Shown here: positions 16,352 through 25,044 of the stretch, in pieces
How the letters are laid out: every line of letters begins with the position of its first letter
How positions within the stretch are numbered: the first letter of the stretch is position 1
Origin: Kitasatospora terrestris
GTDB lineage: Bacteria > Actinomycetota > Actinomycetes > Streptomycetales > Streptomycetaceae
NCBI RefSeq assembly: GCF_039542905.1
Contig: NZ_BAABIS010000001.1
Span: forward strand, 1,922,001-1,986,000
DNA length: 64,000 bases
Reading direction: 5' to 3'
Notes under the pieces: generated by a model
Seen by the model: only the letters and a program-made list of their open reading frames with translations
Database searches by the model: none
What the model was told of the DNA's origin: nothing
Made by a program: the position numbers and the translations under genes

Positions 16352-16774
16352 GTGCGGCGCTTGGGCGAGCTGGAGGCCGAGATCATGGACCGCCTGTGGT
16401 CCTGGCAGCGGCCGGCGACCGTCCGCGAGGTGGTCGACGACATCAACCGCACCCGTCCCGTCGCCTACACCACGGTGATGACCGTCGCGGACATCCTGCA
16501 CGGCAAGGGCATGCTGCGCCGCGCGAAGCAGGGCCGCGCCTGGCTGTACGAGCCGACCGGCAGCCGCGAGGCGTACACCGCCGCCCTGATGCGGGAGGCG
16601 CTGGGCGCCAGCCAGGACCGCTCGGCCGCGCTGGCGCACTTCATCCGCGGCGTGTCGGCGGACGAGGCCGAGGTGATCCGCCGGCTGCTGGCGGACGACG
16701 GACCGGGGGCGGACGACGGGCCGGGGGCCGGCGACGGACCGGGCGCGGACGACGGACCGGGCAGGTCGCGGTGA
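16352..16774 (+). CDS. BlaI/MecI family repressor
   Basis: A 140-residue winged-helix repressor: LGELEAEIMDRLWSWQRPATVREVVDDIN, then the recognition helix region AYTTVMTVADILHGKGMLRRAKQGR. BlaI proteins repress adjacent operons and are inactivated by cleavage by a membrane M56 protease, here the overlapping next gene. I chose the GTG at 16352 because of GGAGGAGGGCGAGG upstream; an ATG at 16313 would add 13 residues. The C-terminus is an unusual tandem repeat of Asp-Gly-Pro-Gly-Ala units (about 20 residues) not typical of the family. Confidence 0.87.
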   Translation: MRRLGELEAEIMDRLWSWQRPATVREVVDDINRTRPVAYTTVMTVADILHGKGMLRRAKQGRAWLYEPTGSREAYTAALMREALGASQDRSAALAHFIRGVSADEAEVIRRLLADDGPGADDGPGAGDGPGADDGPGRSR

Positions 16775-17667
16775 GCGGGACCGAGGCGCTGGCCGGGTTC
16801 GCGCTGTTCGTGGGGTTCGCCGCACCCGCGCTGCTGCGGCGCGCGCGCTGGCCCCAGCGGGCGCCGGGCGTGGCCGTCCTGGTCTGGCTCGGCCTGATGC
16901 TGTCGTTCGTCACCTCGCTGGCTCTCGCCGCCCACCACCTGGTCGAACCGGAGAAGCACCGGCACGCCGGGCTGCCCAGCCTGCTGCACGCCTGCGGGCT
17001 GACCCACCTCACCGACCTCGGACTGTCGACGGCCGCCCTGGTCCCGGCCCTGGTGGCGGCCTGGCCGCTCGGACGGGTCGCGGCCGTGCTGGTCCGGGCG
17101 GGCCGGGAGCGGCGGCGGCACTCCGCGGTGCTCGACCTGGTCGCCCGTCCGGCCGCCGGGCTGCCCGCGCTGGTCCTCGACCACCAGGTGCCCGCGGTGT
17201 ACTGCCTGCCCGGCCGGCGCCGGCGGATCGTGCTCACCCGGGGTGCGCTGGAGCAGTTGCCGCCGGCCCAGCTGCACGCCGTACTGGCCCACGAGCAGGC
17301 ACACCTGACGGGCCGTCACCACCTGCTGAAGGCGGCGGCGCAGGGGTTCGCGGAGGCCTTCCCCGGGCTGCCGCTGGGCACCGCCGGCCGGGAGCAGACC
17401 GCGGCGCTGCTGGAGATGGCCGCCGACGACCGCGCGGTCCGCCACCACGCACGGCGCGACCTCGCCGCCGCCCTCGGTACGGTCGCGGCGGGCCTCGCAC
17501 CCGGGGCCGGCCTCGGCGCGACCGGCTCCCCGGTGGTCGCCCGCGTCCGGCGGCTGCTCTCCCCCGCCCGCGCACCGCACCCGCTGGCCCGCTGCGCGAC
17601 CGGCGCGCTGGCCCTGGCGGTGCCGCTGCTCCCCTTCCTCCTGACCTGCGGACCGGCCGCGAACTGA
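16771..17667 (+). CDS. M56 family membrane zinc metalloprotease (BlaR1-type, no sensor domain)
   Basis: A 298-residue protein with N-terminal helices (ALAGFALFVGFAAPALL, VAVLVWLGLMLSFVTSLALAA), a long helix near residue 90, the zinc motif HEQAH at 174-178 (H-E-x-x-H) and a downstream EMAADDRAV supplying the third ligand, then a final hydrophobic helix. M56 proteases cleave the partner BlaI repressor; unlike BlaR1 there is no penicillin-binding sensor domain. The GTG start overlaps the blaI stop (GTGA), so the pair is coupled. The inducing signal and target genes are unknown; the divergent lemA operon is a possible target because the promoters face each other. Confidence 0.87.
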   Translation: MSGTEALAGFALFVGFAAPALLRRARWPQRAPGVAVLVWLGLMLSFVTSLALAAHHLVEPEKHRHAGLPSLLHACGLTHLTDLGLSTAALVPALVAAWPLGRVAAVLVRAGRERRRHSAVLDLVARPAAGLPALVLDHQVPAVYCLPGRRRRIVLTRGALEQLPPAQLHAVLAHEQAHLTGRHHLLKAAAQGFAEAFPGLPLGTAGREQTAALLEMAADDRAVRHHARRDLAAALGTVAAGLAPGAGLGATGSPVVARVRRLLSPARAPHPLARCATGALALAVPLLPFLLTCGPAAN

Positions 17668-17763
17668 GCCCCCCGCCCCCGCGCGCGGACCCCCGGTTGC
17701 CAGCCACGGGGACGAACTACTAAGTTCCTTCGTTGTCGGGGTGGGCGAGCGGAGGAGCGTGGA

Positions 17764-18786
17764 ATGGGCAGTCACCGTCGGGCAAAGGCACCGGGCCGGG
17801 CCCGCGTCGCGGTCGTGACGGCGGCCGCCGGCGCGGCGACCCTCGCCTCGCCGCTCGCCGCGCACGCCGAGCCCACCCCCTCGGTGGACCAGGCGAAGGC
17901 CCGGGTCGACGCCCTCTACGAGGACGCCGAAGCCTCCACCGAGGCGTACAACAAGGCGCGCGAACAGCAGCAGCGGCACCAACAGGACACCGCCCGCCTG
18001 CAGGACCGGATCGCCCAGCAGCAGGAGCGGATCAACGGCCTGCGCGAGAGCCTCGGCGGCCTCGCCGCCGCCCAGTACCGCAGCGGCGGCATCGACCCGA
18101 CCGTCCAACTCGTGCTCTCCAGCGACCCCGACGACTACCTCGCCCGGGCCGGCAGCGCCGAACGGTTCACCGCCCAGCAGGCCGACGCGCTGCGCCGGCT
18201 CCGCCTCGAACAGCTGCGGATGGACGCCGACCGCGCCGAGGCCACCGGTCGGCTCGCCGAACTCGACCGCGCCGCCACCGAAGCGGGCCGCCGCAAGGAC
18301 GAGGTGAAGTCCAAGCTCGCCGAGGTCGAACGGATCCTCGCCGGACTCAAGGCCGCCGACCGCGCCCGGGTGCTCGGCGACGGCACCCAGGCCGCGTCCC
18401 GAGGCGCCGCCCGCCCCCAGGCCTACACCGGACCGGCCACCGGGCGGGTCAAGGACATCCTCGGCTTCGCGTACGCGCAGCTCGGCAAGCCGTACCGGTG
18501 GGGCGCGACCGGCCCCGACTCGTACGACTGCTCCGGCCTCACCCTCAAGGCCTTCGCCGCCGGCGGCGTGTCGCTGCCGCGCGTCTCCCAGGACCAGTAC
18601 GCGGCGGGCCGCAAGATCGCCCGCGACCAGGTCCAGCCCGGCGACCTCGTCTTCTACTACAACGACCTGCACCACGTCGGCATCTACATCGGCAACGGCC
18701 AGCTGCTGCACGCCCCGCGCACCGGCAAGAACGTCGAGATCGTCCCCTGGGACGTCATGCCGTACGCGGGGGCCGTGCGCTTCTGA
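17764..18786 (+). CDS. Secreted NlpC/P60 peptidoglycan endopeptidase
   Basis: A 340-residue cell-wall hydrolase. A signal peptide with a basic N-region and AVVTAAAGAATLASPLAAHA ends near residue 36. A long coiled coil (about 40-200, with AREQQQRHQQDTARLQDRIAQ) precedes the C-terminal NlpC/P60 domain: catalytic C256 in YDCSGL, H304 in HHVGIYIG and H316 in LLHAPRTG. Such proteins cut the D-Glu-mesoDap/LL-Dap stem bond during growth and sporulation. ATG follows GGAGGAGCG. The 96-bp upstream region is too short for a full c-di-AMP riboswitch, which controls some relatives. Confidence 0.93.
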   Translation: MGSHRRAKAPGRARVAVVTAAAGAATLASPLAAHAEPTPSVDQAKARVDALYEDAEASTEAYNKAREQQQRHQQDTARLQDRIAQQQERINGLRESLGGLAAAQYRSGGIDPTVQLVLSSDPDDYLARAGSAERFTAQQADALRRLRLEQLRMDADRAEATGRLAELDRAATEAGRRKDEVKSKLAEVERILAGLKAADRARVLGDGTQAASRGAARPQAYTGPATGRVKDILGFAYAQLGKPYRWGATGPDSYDCSGLTLKAFAAGGVSLPRVSQDQYAAGRKIARDQVQPGDLVFYYNDLHHVGIYIGNGQLLHAPRTGKNVEIVPWDVMPYAGAVRF

Positions 18787-18800
18787 GCCGCCGCCGGCGG

Positions 18801-19790
18801 CTACCGGCCGGCCCCGGCCGGCTCGGTGAACGCCGTCCCCGCGACCGACGCGAGCAGGACGACGGTGCCGAGCACGGTGGCCGCGGTCAGCCGCTCGCCG
18901 AGCAGCAGGACGGCGAGCACCGCCGCACTGACCGGTTCCACCAGCATCACCACCGAAGCCGTCGCCGCCCGGACGACCGCCGCACCGGCGAAGTACAGCG
19001 GGTAGGCCAGCGCGGTGGTGACGACCGCGACGTACAGCATCAGCAGCAGCACCCGCACCGGGTGGGCGGTCTGCGGCAGCAGGCCCTCCGCCAGGGCGAG
19101 CGGCAGCAGGGCCGCGGCGCCGATCGCGAAGGACCACAGCGTGAGGGTGAGCGGGTCCTCCCCCGCACCCTGCCGGCCCGACCGGCGGCCCAGCAGGTTG
19201 GTCACCGCGTACCCCGCGGCGGAGAGCACCGCGAACGCCGCACCGAGCGGATGGACGGCGCCCTGCCGGTCGCCGAGCACCAGCACGGCCAGACCCGCGA
19301 GCGCACCCGCGAGGCCCAGCAGGCCGCCCCGGCCGACCCGCTCACCGAGGAACGCCCGCCCACCGGCCGCCGTGAGCAGCGGGGCCGCGCCGAGCGTGAC
19401 GACGGTGCCGACCGCGAGGCCGGTGTCCCGGACGGCCGCGAAGTAGGCGGTCTGGAACACCGCCAGACCCAGCCCCGTCCCGGTCAGCAGCAGGACGCGG
19501 TGGCGGACCGGGCGGCGGACCGTGCGGTGGCGGACCGCGGCAGGGTGGCGGTGGGCCCGGCGGAACGCGCGGGCGAGGAGCAGCAGCGCGAGGCCGCTGA
19601 CGAAGCGCCAGAACGAGACGGCCGACGGGCCGAGATCGGCGGAGCGGTGGACCAGCTCCACGGCGGCGCCGGTGGTGCCCCAGGCCGTTGCGGCGGCCGC
19701 CAGGCCGGCGAGGCCCCGGCGGACCCGGCGGGCGGGGTGGTCGGCCGCGCGGGCGGCCGTCGTGCGGGTCGGTACAGCGGTGTTCGACAC
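18801..19790 (-). CDS. EamA/DMT-family transporter
   Basis: A 329-residue permease with ten predicted helices in two EamA repeats: the first with [34 protein letters not shown] and [26 protein letters not shown], the second with [33 protein letters not shown] and [22 protein letters not shown]. The repeated GE-ending motif before helix 5 and 10 is diagnostic. Drug/metabolite exporters of this type export amino acids or small metabolites. I chose GTG 19790 because GGAG sits 8 nt upstream; the frame is open to 19841. A long leader with a possible 11-codon uORF precedes it. Confidence 0.85.
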   Translation of the reverse strand: MSNTAVPTRTTAARAADHPARRVRRGLAGLAAAATAWGTTGAAVELVHRSADLGPSAVSFWRFVSGLALLLLARAFRRAHRHPAAVRHRTVRRPVRHRVLLLTGTGLGLAVFQTAYFAAVRDTGLAVGTVVTLGAAPLLTAAGGRAFLGERVGRGGLLGLAGALAGLAVLVLGDRQGAVHPLGAAFAVLSAAGYAVTNLLGRRSGRQGAGEDPLTLTLWSFAIGAAALLPLALAEGLLPQTAHPVRVLLLMLYVAVVTTALAYPLYFAGAAVVRAATASVVMLVEPVSAAVLAVLLLGERLTAATVLGTVVLLASVAGTAFTEPAGAGR

Positions 19791-20132
19791 GGATGGTTCT
19801 CCGTCAGCAGCAGGTGGTCGTGGTCTCCCGTCCGCGGGCACGACCGGCCGGCGCGCGGCGGAACGGGTCCGCCGGAGCGCTGCTGCTGGTGGCGCCTCGC
19901 CCTAGCGGGCCGGAGGCGCGAGAACTGCTGCGGTCATGGCCGACACCTTACGCGCCACCGCGTGGTGCACGGGCAGACCCCCGCCCGCTGCGCGGCCCGC
20001 TCGCCTCCGGATCCACGACGGACCACGGCGTTGGGCGGCGGGCGGCGGGCGGCGGGCCCCGAAGCCTGCGGCGAGGCACGGAGCACGGCGCGGCCGACCG
20101 GACGGAGGGCCGTCGCCTCGGCGTCCGCCGGC
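19791..20132. other. Leader region of the EamA gene and spacer before IS copy 1
   Basis: About 340 bp without a standard gene. On the minus strand it holds an 11-codon frame (19902-19937, MTAAVLAPPAR) and, nearer the EamA start, complementary segments CAGCAGCAG/CTGCTGCTG and GGTCGTG/CACGACC that could form alternative hairpins. This resembles ribosome-mediated attenuation, but no ribosome site precedes the small frame. Confidence 0.35.
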
Positions 20133-20135
20133 TCA

Positions 20136-21128
20136 GAAAGTGTTGGGTAATTGATCAACTGCTTGGCGTGATGCCCTGGCGGTGATCTTTGCGGCCACGA
20201 TGTCCGTGAAGATCACCGCCATGTGTGTCTGTGCGTGCAAGCCTTCCTGTTCCTCGTCGTTGACGGATGCCCAGTGGGCGGTGATCGAGCCGCTGCTGCC
20301 GGTGCGGGACCCTCGCCGGGCCGGGCGTCCGCTGAAGTTCCCGCGCCGGCTGATCGTGGACACGGTGCTGTATGTGCTGGTCAGCGGTTGCGCCTGGCGG
20401 TTGGTGCCGCACGACCTGGCCCCGTGGGACGCGGCCTACCGGTGGTTCCGGGCCTGGACTGCGGACGGCACCTGGAACCGGGTCCACGACACGCTGCGCG
20501 AGCGGGTGCGGGTGGCGGACGGGCGGGATCCGCAGCCCTCGGCGGCGGTGCTGGACTCGCAGTCGGCCCGCAGCCACCAGGGCGGGCAGGCGATCGGCTA
20601 CGACGCGGGCAAGCGCGTGCGGGGACGCAAGCGGCATCTGCTGGTGGACACCTGCGGGCTGGTGCTGCGGGCGGTGGTGCACTCGGCCTCGGTGCAGGAC
20701 CGGGCGGGCGCGAAGCTGGTTCTCGCCGGGATCCGGAGCTCGTTTCCGCAGGTCGGGCTGGTCTGGGTGGACGGCGGATACGTGAACGTGGTCGACGCGG
20801 GACTGGTCGGCTGGGCGGCCGAGCACGAAGGGTTGGAGATCGTTGCGGTGCCGCGCAACGCCGATGTGAAAGGCTTCCGGGTACTGCCCCGCAGGTGGGT
20901 GGTCGAGCGGACATTCTCCTGGCTGGGACGGTGCAGACGGTTGGCACGGGACTACGAGCGCAAGACCGCGCACGCCGAAGCGATGATCAAGGTCGCGATG
21001 ATCCGGCTCATGGCCGCCCGCCTCGCCGGCGAGGAGATCGAACCGCACGGTCCCGTCGAGACCGAAGCGGCCCGCCGCCTCGCCGACGACCTCAAGAACG
21101 AGTGATCATCCGATTACCCAACACTTTC
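20136..21128 (+). mobile_element. IS5-family insertion sequence, copy 1
   Basis: A 993-bp element with terminal inverted repeats (GAAAGTGTTGGGTAAT at the left end, its complement at the right), flanked by a 3-bp direct repeat TCA at 20133-20135 and 21129-21131. A 3-bp TNA duplication and a single DDE transposase frame fit the IS1031-like group of the IS5 family. A second copy of identical length lies inverted at 32789-33781. The element looks intact and recently mobile because the copies differ little. Confidence 0.93.
20182..21105 (+). CDS. IS5-family transposase, copy 1
   Basis: A 307-residue DDE transposase. The N-terminal part LTDAQWAVIEPLLPVRDPRRAGRP and TVLYVLVSGCAWRLVPHDLAPW is the DUF4096-like DNA-binding region; the catalytic residues are D125 (LDSQS), D197 (VDGGY) and E242 (VVERTFSWLGRCRRL). 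The frame is complete with no frameshift. The start is uncertain: the GTG at 20182 and the ATG at 20221 lack good ribosome sites, and the Cys-rich MCVCACKPS stretch is unlike usual IS5 N-termini, so translation may begin closer to LTDAQW. It differs from copy 2 at six residues (7, 23, 58, 138, 233, 292). Confidence 0.92.
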   Translation: MIFAATMSVKITAMCVCACKPSCSSSLTDAQWAVIEPLLPVRDPRRAGRPLKFPRRLIVDTVLYVLVSGCAWRLVPHDLAPWDAAYRWFRAWTADGTWNRVHDTLRERVRVADGRDPQPSAAVLDSQSARSHQGGQAIGYDAGKRVRGRKRHLLVDTCGLVLRAVVHSASVQDRAGAKLVLAGIRSSFPQVGLVWVDGGYVNVVDAGLVGWAAEHEGLEIVAVPRNADVKGFRVLPRRWVVERTFSWLGRCRRLARDYERKTAHAEAMIKVAMIRLMAARLAGEEIEPHGPVETEAARRLADDLKNE

Positions 21129-21178
21129 TCAGGCGGCGGGGGCCGGGTGTTCGACGGTCGGGTGGTCGGCGAGGGCGG

Positions 21179-22600
21179 TCAGGCCGCGAGGTCCTCGCGG
21201 GAGGCGACCAGGAAGACGTCGGTGAGGGGGGCGGCGGCGTCGGCGGTGACGGTGAGCTGGTAGGCGCCGGCCGGGAGGGGGCCGAGCGGGACGCGGGAGG
21301 GACGGCGGGTGAGGGTGACCGGGAGCGCCCGGACGGGCTGTCCGGCGGTGCGGTCGGTGACGGTCACCAGGGCCTCGAGGTGCGGGAGTTGGCTCTCGCC
21401 GAGGGAGCTCTCCAGGGTGATGCCGACGACGGGTTCCTCGTCGGGCAGGTAGAGGTCGTCGCCGAGGTAGCCGAACCAGGCCTGGGCGGCGGCCCGCAGG
21501 TCGCTGACCCGGATGTCGTGGAGCGACTGCAGGACGCCCTTGAGGTGGTGGAGCATCGGGCCGTCGTTCTGCAGGCTGGCGTGCAGCTGCGGGACGAAGG
21601 TGCGGGCCTCCTCGCTGCCGGAGAGCGCGGCGGAGAGTTTCGGCACGGTGCCGTCGCCGCCCTCGTCGTTGCCGCCGCGGGTGAGTTCGACGGTGACCCG
21701 GCCGCCGGCCAGGCGCGCGCTCTGGTGGGTGGGCTGGTCGATGCCGACGATCGGGTGGTAGCGGACCGGGTTGGTCTCCCAGGCGGGGTCGAGCCGGTTG
21801 GCGGCGGCGGCCTTCTCGATCTCCTCCTGGAACTCGTTGAGGTGCGCGGACCAGGCGTCCTGCCAGCCGGGCAGTCCGGCGACGGCGGGGGTGAGTGGGG
21901 CGCTGTCGTCGGCGTCGAGGTAGACGCAGCGGTAGAGGGGCGCCATCTGGTGCAGCGCGGTGAGCGAGCGCAGCATCCCGGTGAGGTCGACGGCGAACGG
22001 GCCGAAGCCCTTGCGGAAGCCGTTGACCAGGAAGTCGACCACGTTGAGCGAGCCGTAGAACGGGGTGCCGAAGGTGACCACGGCCCGGGTGTCCTGCCAG
22101 CCCTCCAGCGCTTCGACGAAGTAGCGGGAGACCAGGCCGCCCATCGAGTGGCCGATCAGCACGAGTTGGGCGTCCTGGTTGCCGGAGGACTGCCGCCAGT
22201 CCCGCAGCCAGCCGGCCGAGGCGGCTGCGAGTTTCCGGGCGGAGGCCCGGTTGTCGCGGCGCCAGTCGTACGGGAAGGGGAAGAAGTTACGGCCCTCGGT
22301 GATGTCGAACTCGGCCTTCAGGAAGTCCTGGACCGCGGTGTAGCCGTCGATCTTCCACAGTCCGGGCAGGGTGTGGATGTCGCGCATCAGCCCGTCGGCG
22401 ACGATGCCGTCGCCGAGGTCGTCGGCCCGCCAGTCGTCCTGGCGCAGGGCGAGCGCGTCGATCGAACCGCCCAGGCTGATCAGCGCCCTGACGACCGCGC
22501 CGGGTTCGGGCGCCCAGACCGGTACGCCGTTGCGGCTGAGCGTGCTGCCGGTGATGCCGGGCAGCAGGACCAGGACGTCGGGCATCGGGATCTTGCTCAT
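21179..22600 (-). CDS. LCAT-like alpha/beta hydrolase (lipase/acyltransferase), coupled to a CHAT protease
   Basis: A 473-residue protein of the lecithin:cholesterol acyltransferase/lipase fold. LLPGITGS (12-19) supplies the oxyanion region, YDWRRDNRAS (111-120) is a family hallmark, the nucleophile elbow is GHSMGG with S152, and GGDGTVPKLSA followed by a His-containing LHASLQND region provides the acid and base. The C-terminal 90 residues form a beta-rich extra domain. There is no signal peptide, so it is cytoplasmic, unusual for a secreted lipase. ATG 22600 overlaps the stop of the CHAT gene (ATGA). Coupling to a caspase-like protease suggests regulation by cleavage (inference). Substrate lipids are unknown. 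Confidence 0.8.
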   Translation of the reverse strand: MSKIPMPDVLVLLPGITGSTLSRNGVPVWAPEPGAVVRALISLGGSIDALALRQDDWRADDLGDGIVADGLMRDIHTLPGLWKIDGYTAVQDFLKAEFDITEGRNFFPFPYDWRRDNRASARKLAAASAGWLRDWRQSSGNQDAQLVLIGHSMGGLVSRYFVEALEGWQDTRAVVTFGTPFYGSLNVVDFLVNGFRKGFGPFAVDLTGMLRSLTALHQMAPLYRCVYLDADDSAPLTPAVAGLPGWQDAWSAHLNEFQEEIEKAAAANRLDPAWETNPVRYHPIVGIDQPTHQSARLAGGRVTVELTRGGNDEGGDGTVPKLSAALSGSEEARTFVPQLHASLQNDGPMLHHLKGVLQSLHDIRVSDLRAAAQAWFGYLGDDLYLPDEEPVVGITLESSLGESQLPHLEALVTVTDRTAGQPVRALPVTLTRRPSRVPLGPLPAGAYQLTVTADAAAPLTDVFLVASREDLAA

Positions 22601-24762
22601 CGTGGACTCTCCCCGAGGGTCGCCGAGCCGAACTCGTCGGCCGGGTCCCCGTAGTGCTGGTACGCGGCCCAGGCACTCCAGCCGAGCGGCTCGGGGGTGC
22701 CGGGGGCGGTGTCCGACCGGTGCAGGTCACGGGTCTTGAACATCTGCTCGCGGGCCGCCTTGACCGCGTCCCCGACCCCGCCGGGGGCGCGGCCGACCAG
22801 GGGGGCGAGCAGTTCGGTGTAGAAGGTCCGGGCGAAGCCGATGCCCTGTTGGTCGGGCACCTGCCAGCCGGCGCCGATGTAGTGGGTGACGCCGGCCCGC
22901 AGGAACTCGTCGGCGAGGCTGGGGATCAGCGTCGCCCGGCGTTCCGCCACCGCCGGGTCCGCACCGGTCGCACCGGGGGCCTCGGCGCCGCCGTCGAGCC
23001 GCGCGGACCAGCAGGCGTTGGCGACCACCATCCGCGGCGGCCGGTCGAGTTGGGCGAGTTCCTGGGCACTGAGCAGCCCGTCGGCGAACACCCAGCCGGA
23101 GCGCCGGACGGTGCCGCTGTCGTCGAAGGTGCCGTGGCCGCAGTAGTGGACGATCTGGTAGTCGCCGCGCAGCAGGGTGCGCAGCACGTCCAGCCGGGTG
23201 GCGGGTTCGGCGTCCGGCTCGCGGAGCGCGTTCGCGGCGCCGATGAACAGCCTCGACTGGACGCCGAGTTGCTGCAGGACCTCGTGGACGGCCTTGGCCT
23301 CCTCGCGGGCGCCGCGCAGCTGCATGCCCTTCTCCGGGTCGCCGGGGTCGCCGATCACCAGGACCCGCAGCGGTTCGCCGGCCCGGCTGTCGGTGGCGAC
23401 CCGGGCGTAGCCGGTGCGCAGCCGCCGGGCGAGCGGGGTGCGGACGGCGAGCGGCGGCCGGGGCTCGCTGGCGCCCTCCTGGAGGTCGGTGAGGAACTCC
23501 CACGGGACGGCGGCGGTCTCCCGGTCCAACTCCAGTTCCAGCGAGGCCTCGTCGGAGATCAGGCGTTGGAAGTCCAGCGGGACGACCAGCCGGGAGAGCA
23601 GGTCGGGGAGGGTGGCGGCGTCGTCGAGGGTGGGCCCGGTGAGGCGGGCGACCAGTTGGCGCAGCAGGTCGGCGTCGACCGGGACCTGCCGTTCGGGGAC
23701 GGTGGCGCGCTCGGTGAGCGCGGCCCAGCGGAAGCCGCCGTCGCCGGAGAGCACCGAGATCCGGACCGGCATGCTGCCGCCGTACAGGTCGGTGGACGGC
23801 CGGACGCTCAACGCCAGGTCGGTGAAGTCGAGTTCGGCGAGTCGGACGAGCTGGCGGCGGATCGGCTCGCGGACCTCGGGGTCCAGCGCGGCGAGCACGC
23901 CGGCCAGCGCCGCGCCGTCCCCGTTGCCGCCGGCCGGGGCGTCGGCGGCGGTGGCGGGCGCGGTGGCGGCGGCGCGGGCGAGCCGGGTCAGGCCGGTGAC
24001 CGCGTACACCGCGGCGGAGGATCGGGAGAGCCCGCCGCCGGGCGCGCTCGCCAGGGCGGTGGTGACGTGGACGGCGGGCACCCGGCGGGTCTCCTCGGCG
24101 AGGGCGCGCAGCAGTTGGGCGGCGCGTAACCGGTCGATCTCCACCACGTAGACGTCGGTGAGCGCGGCGGGCGCGCCGTCGGGCATCCCGACCCGGGCGC
24201 CGGCCGCACCGCGCAGGGCGGCGCCGAAGCCGCCGATCATCGCCCGGGCGACCTGCGGCACCTGCAGGTTGCCCGCGCCGGAGCCGATCAGCACGGTGGC
24301 GGCGGTGCGGACGTGGCCGAGGCCGAGCAGTTCGGTGAGCAGCGACTCGTACAGCTGGACGGAGCGGCGCTCGGTGAAGGTGCCGAGCCGGCCCATGCCG
24401 ATCACGGCGGCCGAGCGGATGGTGCCGGAGCGGGCCGGGAAGTAGGTGACCTCGCCGAGCGCGGCGTCGATCCAGCCGTGCCGGGTGTGCTCGGTGATAA
24501 CGTTGTGCGGGCCGCTGGAGATCGCGTGGTCGAGGGCGAGTTCGGCGGCGGCCGGGGCGACGTCCTGGTAGTGGCCGGCGAGGTGGACGTCGGCGGGCTG
24601 CTCGACCAGGTCGCCCCAGACCACGGTGACGGTGAGGCTGCGGGTCGGGACGGTGTCCGGCGGCGGCTGCGCGGGGGTGTCCGGTCCGGCGGCGGGGCCG
24701 GGGTTGGCCGGGATCGGCGGGCGGTCCAGCAGGTCGGAGATCTTCACGGTGGCGGCGTCCAT
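22597..24762 (-). CDS. CHAT-domain (caspase-like) protein with novel N-terminal region
   Basis: A 721-residue protein. The C-terminal CHAT domain carries the Cys-His dyad: H543 in VHYCGHGTFDDSG and C584 in VVANACWSARL, followed by ADEFLRAGVTHYIGAGWQV, the usual CHAT end motif. Before it, AAVPWEFLTD and RVLVIGDP are typical CHAT strands. The N-terminal half (about 45-250) has strands LTVTVVWGDLVEQPADVHLAGHY and AAVIGMGRLG plus VLIGSGAGNL, reminiscent of a macro-like or M17 N-terminal domain, but I cannot name it. No TPRs are present, unlike many CHAT proteins. ATG 24762 follows GAGGGG; the frame is open to 24852. It overlaps the lipase gene by 4 bp. A sensor-protease role is inferred. Confidence 0.82.
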   Translation of the reverse strand: MDAATVKISDLLDRPPIPANPGPAAGPDTPAQPPPDTVPTRSLTVTVVWGDLVEQPADVHLAGHYQDVAPAAAELALDHAISSGPHNVITEHTRHGWIDAALGEVTYFPARSGTIRSAAVIGMGRLGTFTERRSVQLYESLLTELLGLGHVRTAATVLIGSGAGNLQVPQVARAMIGGFGAALRGAAGARVGMPDGAPAALTDVYVVEIDRLRAAQLLRALAEETRRVPAVHVTTALASAPGGGLSRSSAAVYAVTGLTRLARAAATAPATAADAPAGGNGDGAALAGVLAALDPEVREPIRRQLVRLAELDFTDLALSVRPSTDLYGGSMPVRISVLSGDGGFRWAALTERATVPERQVPVDADLLRQLVARLTGPTLDDAATLPDLLSRLVVPLDFQRLISDEASLELELDRETAAVPWEFLTDLQEGASEPRPPLAVRTPLARRLRTGYARVATDSRAGEPLRVLVIGDPGDPEKGMQLRGAREEAKAVHEVLQQLGVQSRLFIGAANALREPDAEPATRLDVLRTLLRGDYQIVHYCGHGTFDDSGTVRRSGWVFADGLLSAQELAQLDRPPRMVVANACWSARLDGGAEAPGATGADPAVAERRATLIPSLADEFLRAGVTHYIGAGWQVPDQQGIGFARTFYTELLAPLVGRAPGGVGDAVKAAREQMFKTRDLHRSDTAPGTPEPLGWSAWAAYQHYGDPADEFGSATLGESPR

Positions 24763-25044
24763 CGGCCCCTCTTCCTCGGTGCCGCCGGACCCCCGTCCGG
24801 ACGCGCCCGAGTGGCGAACACCCGCAGAAGGTGCTCGAATTGTCCGATTCACTTCTCAGTGGCGCATGTCACTCGACCCCTGTCAACTCGGCGCGTACCT
24901 GGTAATACGGGCGTGGACATGCCGTAGTCGGCCCGGGGGCCCGGCACCCGGCGGCGTACCGGACCCGATCGGGGGAAAGGTGGACCTCGGCAGCCCCGCT
25001 GCCCGCACCCACCCTCAGCCGGCAGCCGCAAGGAGGCCCCCGCC
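24763..25044. other. Divergent intergenic region between the CHAT gene and the GH13 gene
   Basis: 282 bp without a gene. It has a locally AT-richer patch near 24835-24910. TAATAC at 24903-24908 could be a rightward -10 box, with TGTCAA at 24881-24886 a poor -35 (16-bp spacer). Evidence for a promoter is weak. Confidence 0.3.

Noticed and set aside
17668..17763. c-di-AMP (ydaO) riboswitch before the NlpC/P60 gene
   Set aside because: Known for some relatives, but the upstream gap is under 100 bp and I see no matching conserved segments.
16465..19137. A minus-strand open frame of about 890 codons across blaI, M56 and NlpC genes
   Set aside because: Low-complexity sequence and opposite to three genes with clear catalytic motifs.
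24881..24908. Promoter TGTCAA-N16-TAATAC before the GH13 gene
   Set aside because: The -10 is fair but the -35 fits poorly; kept only as a remark in the intergenic entry.
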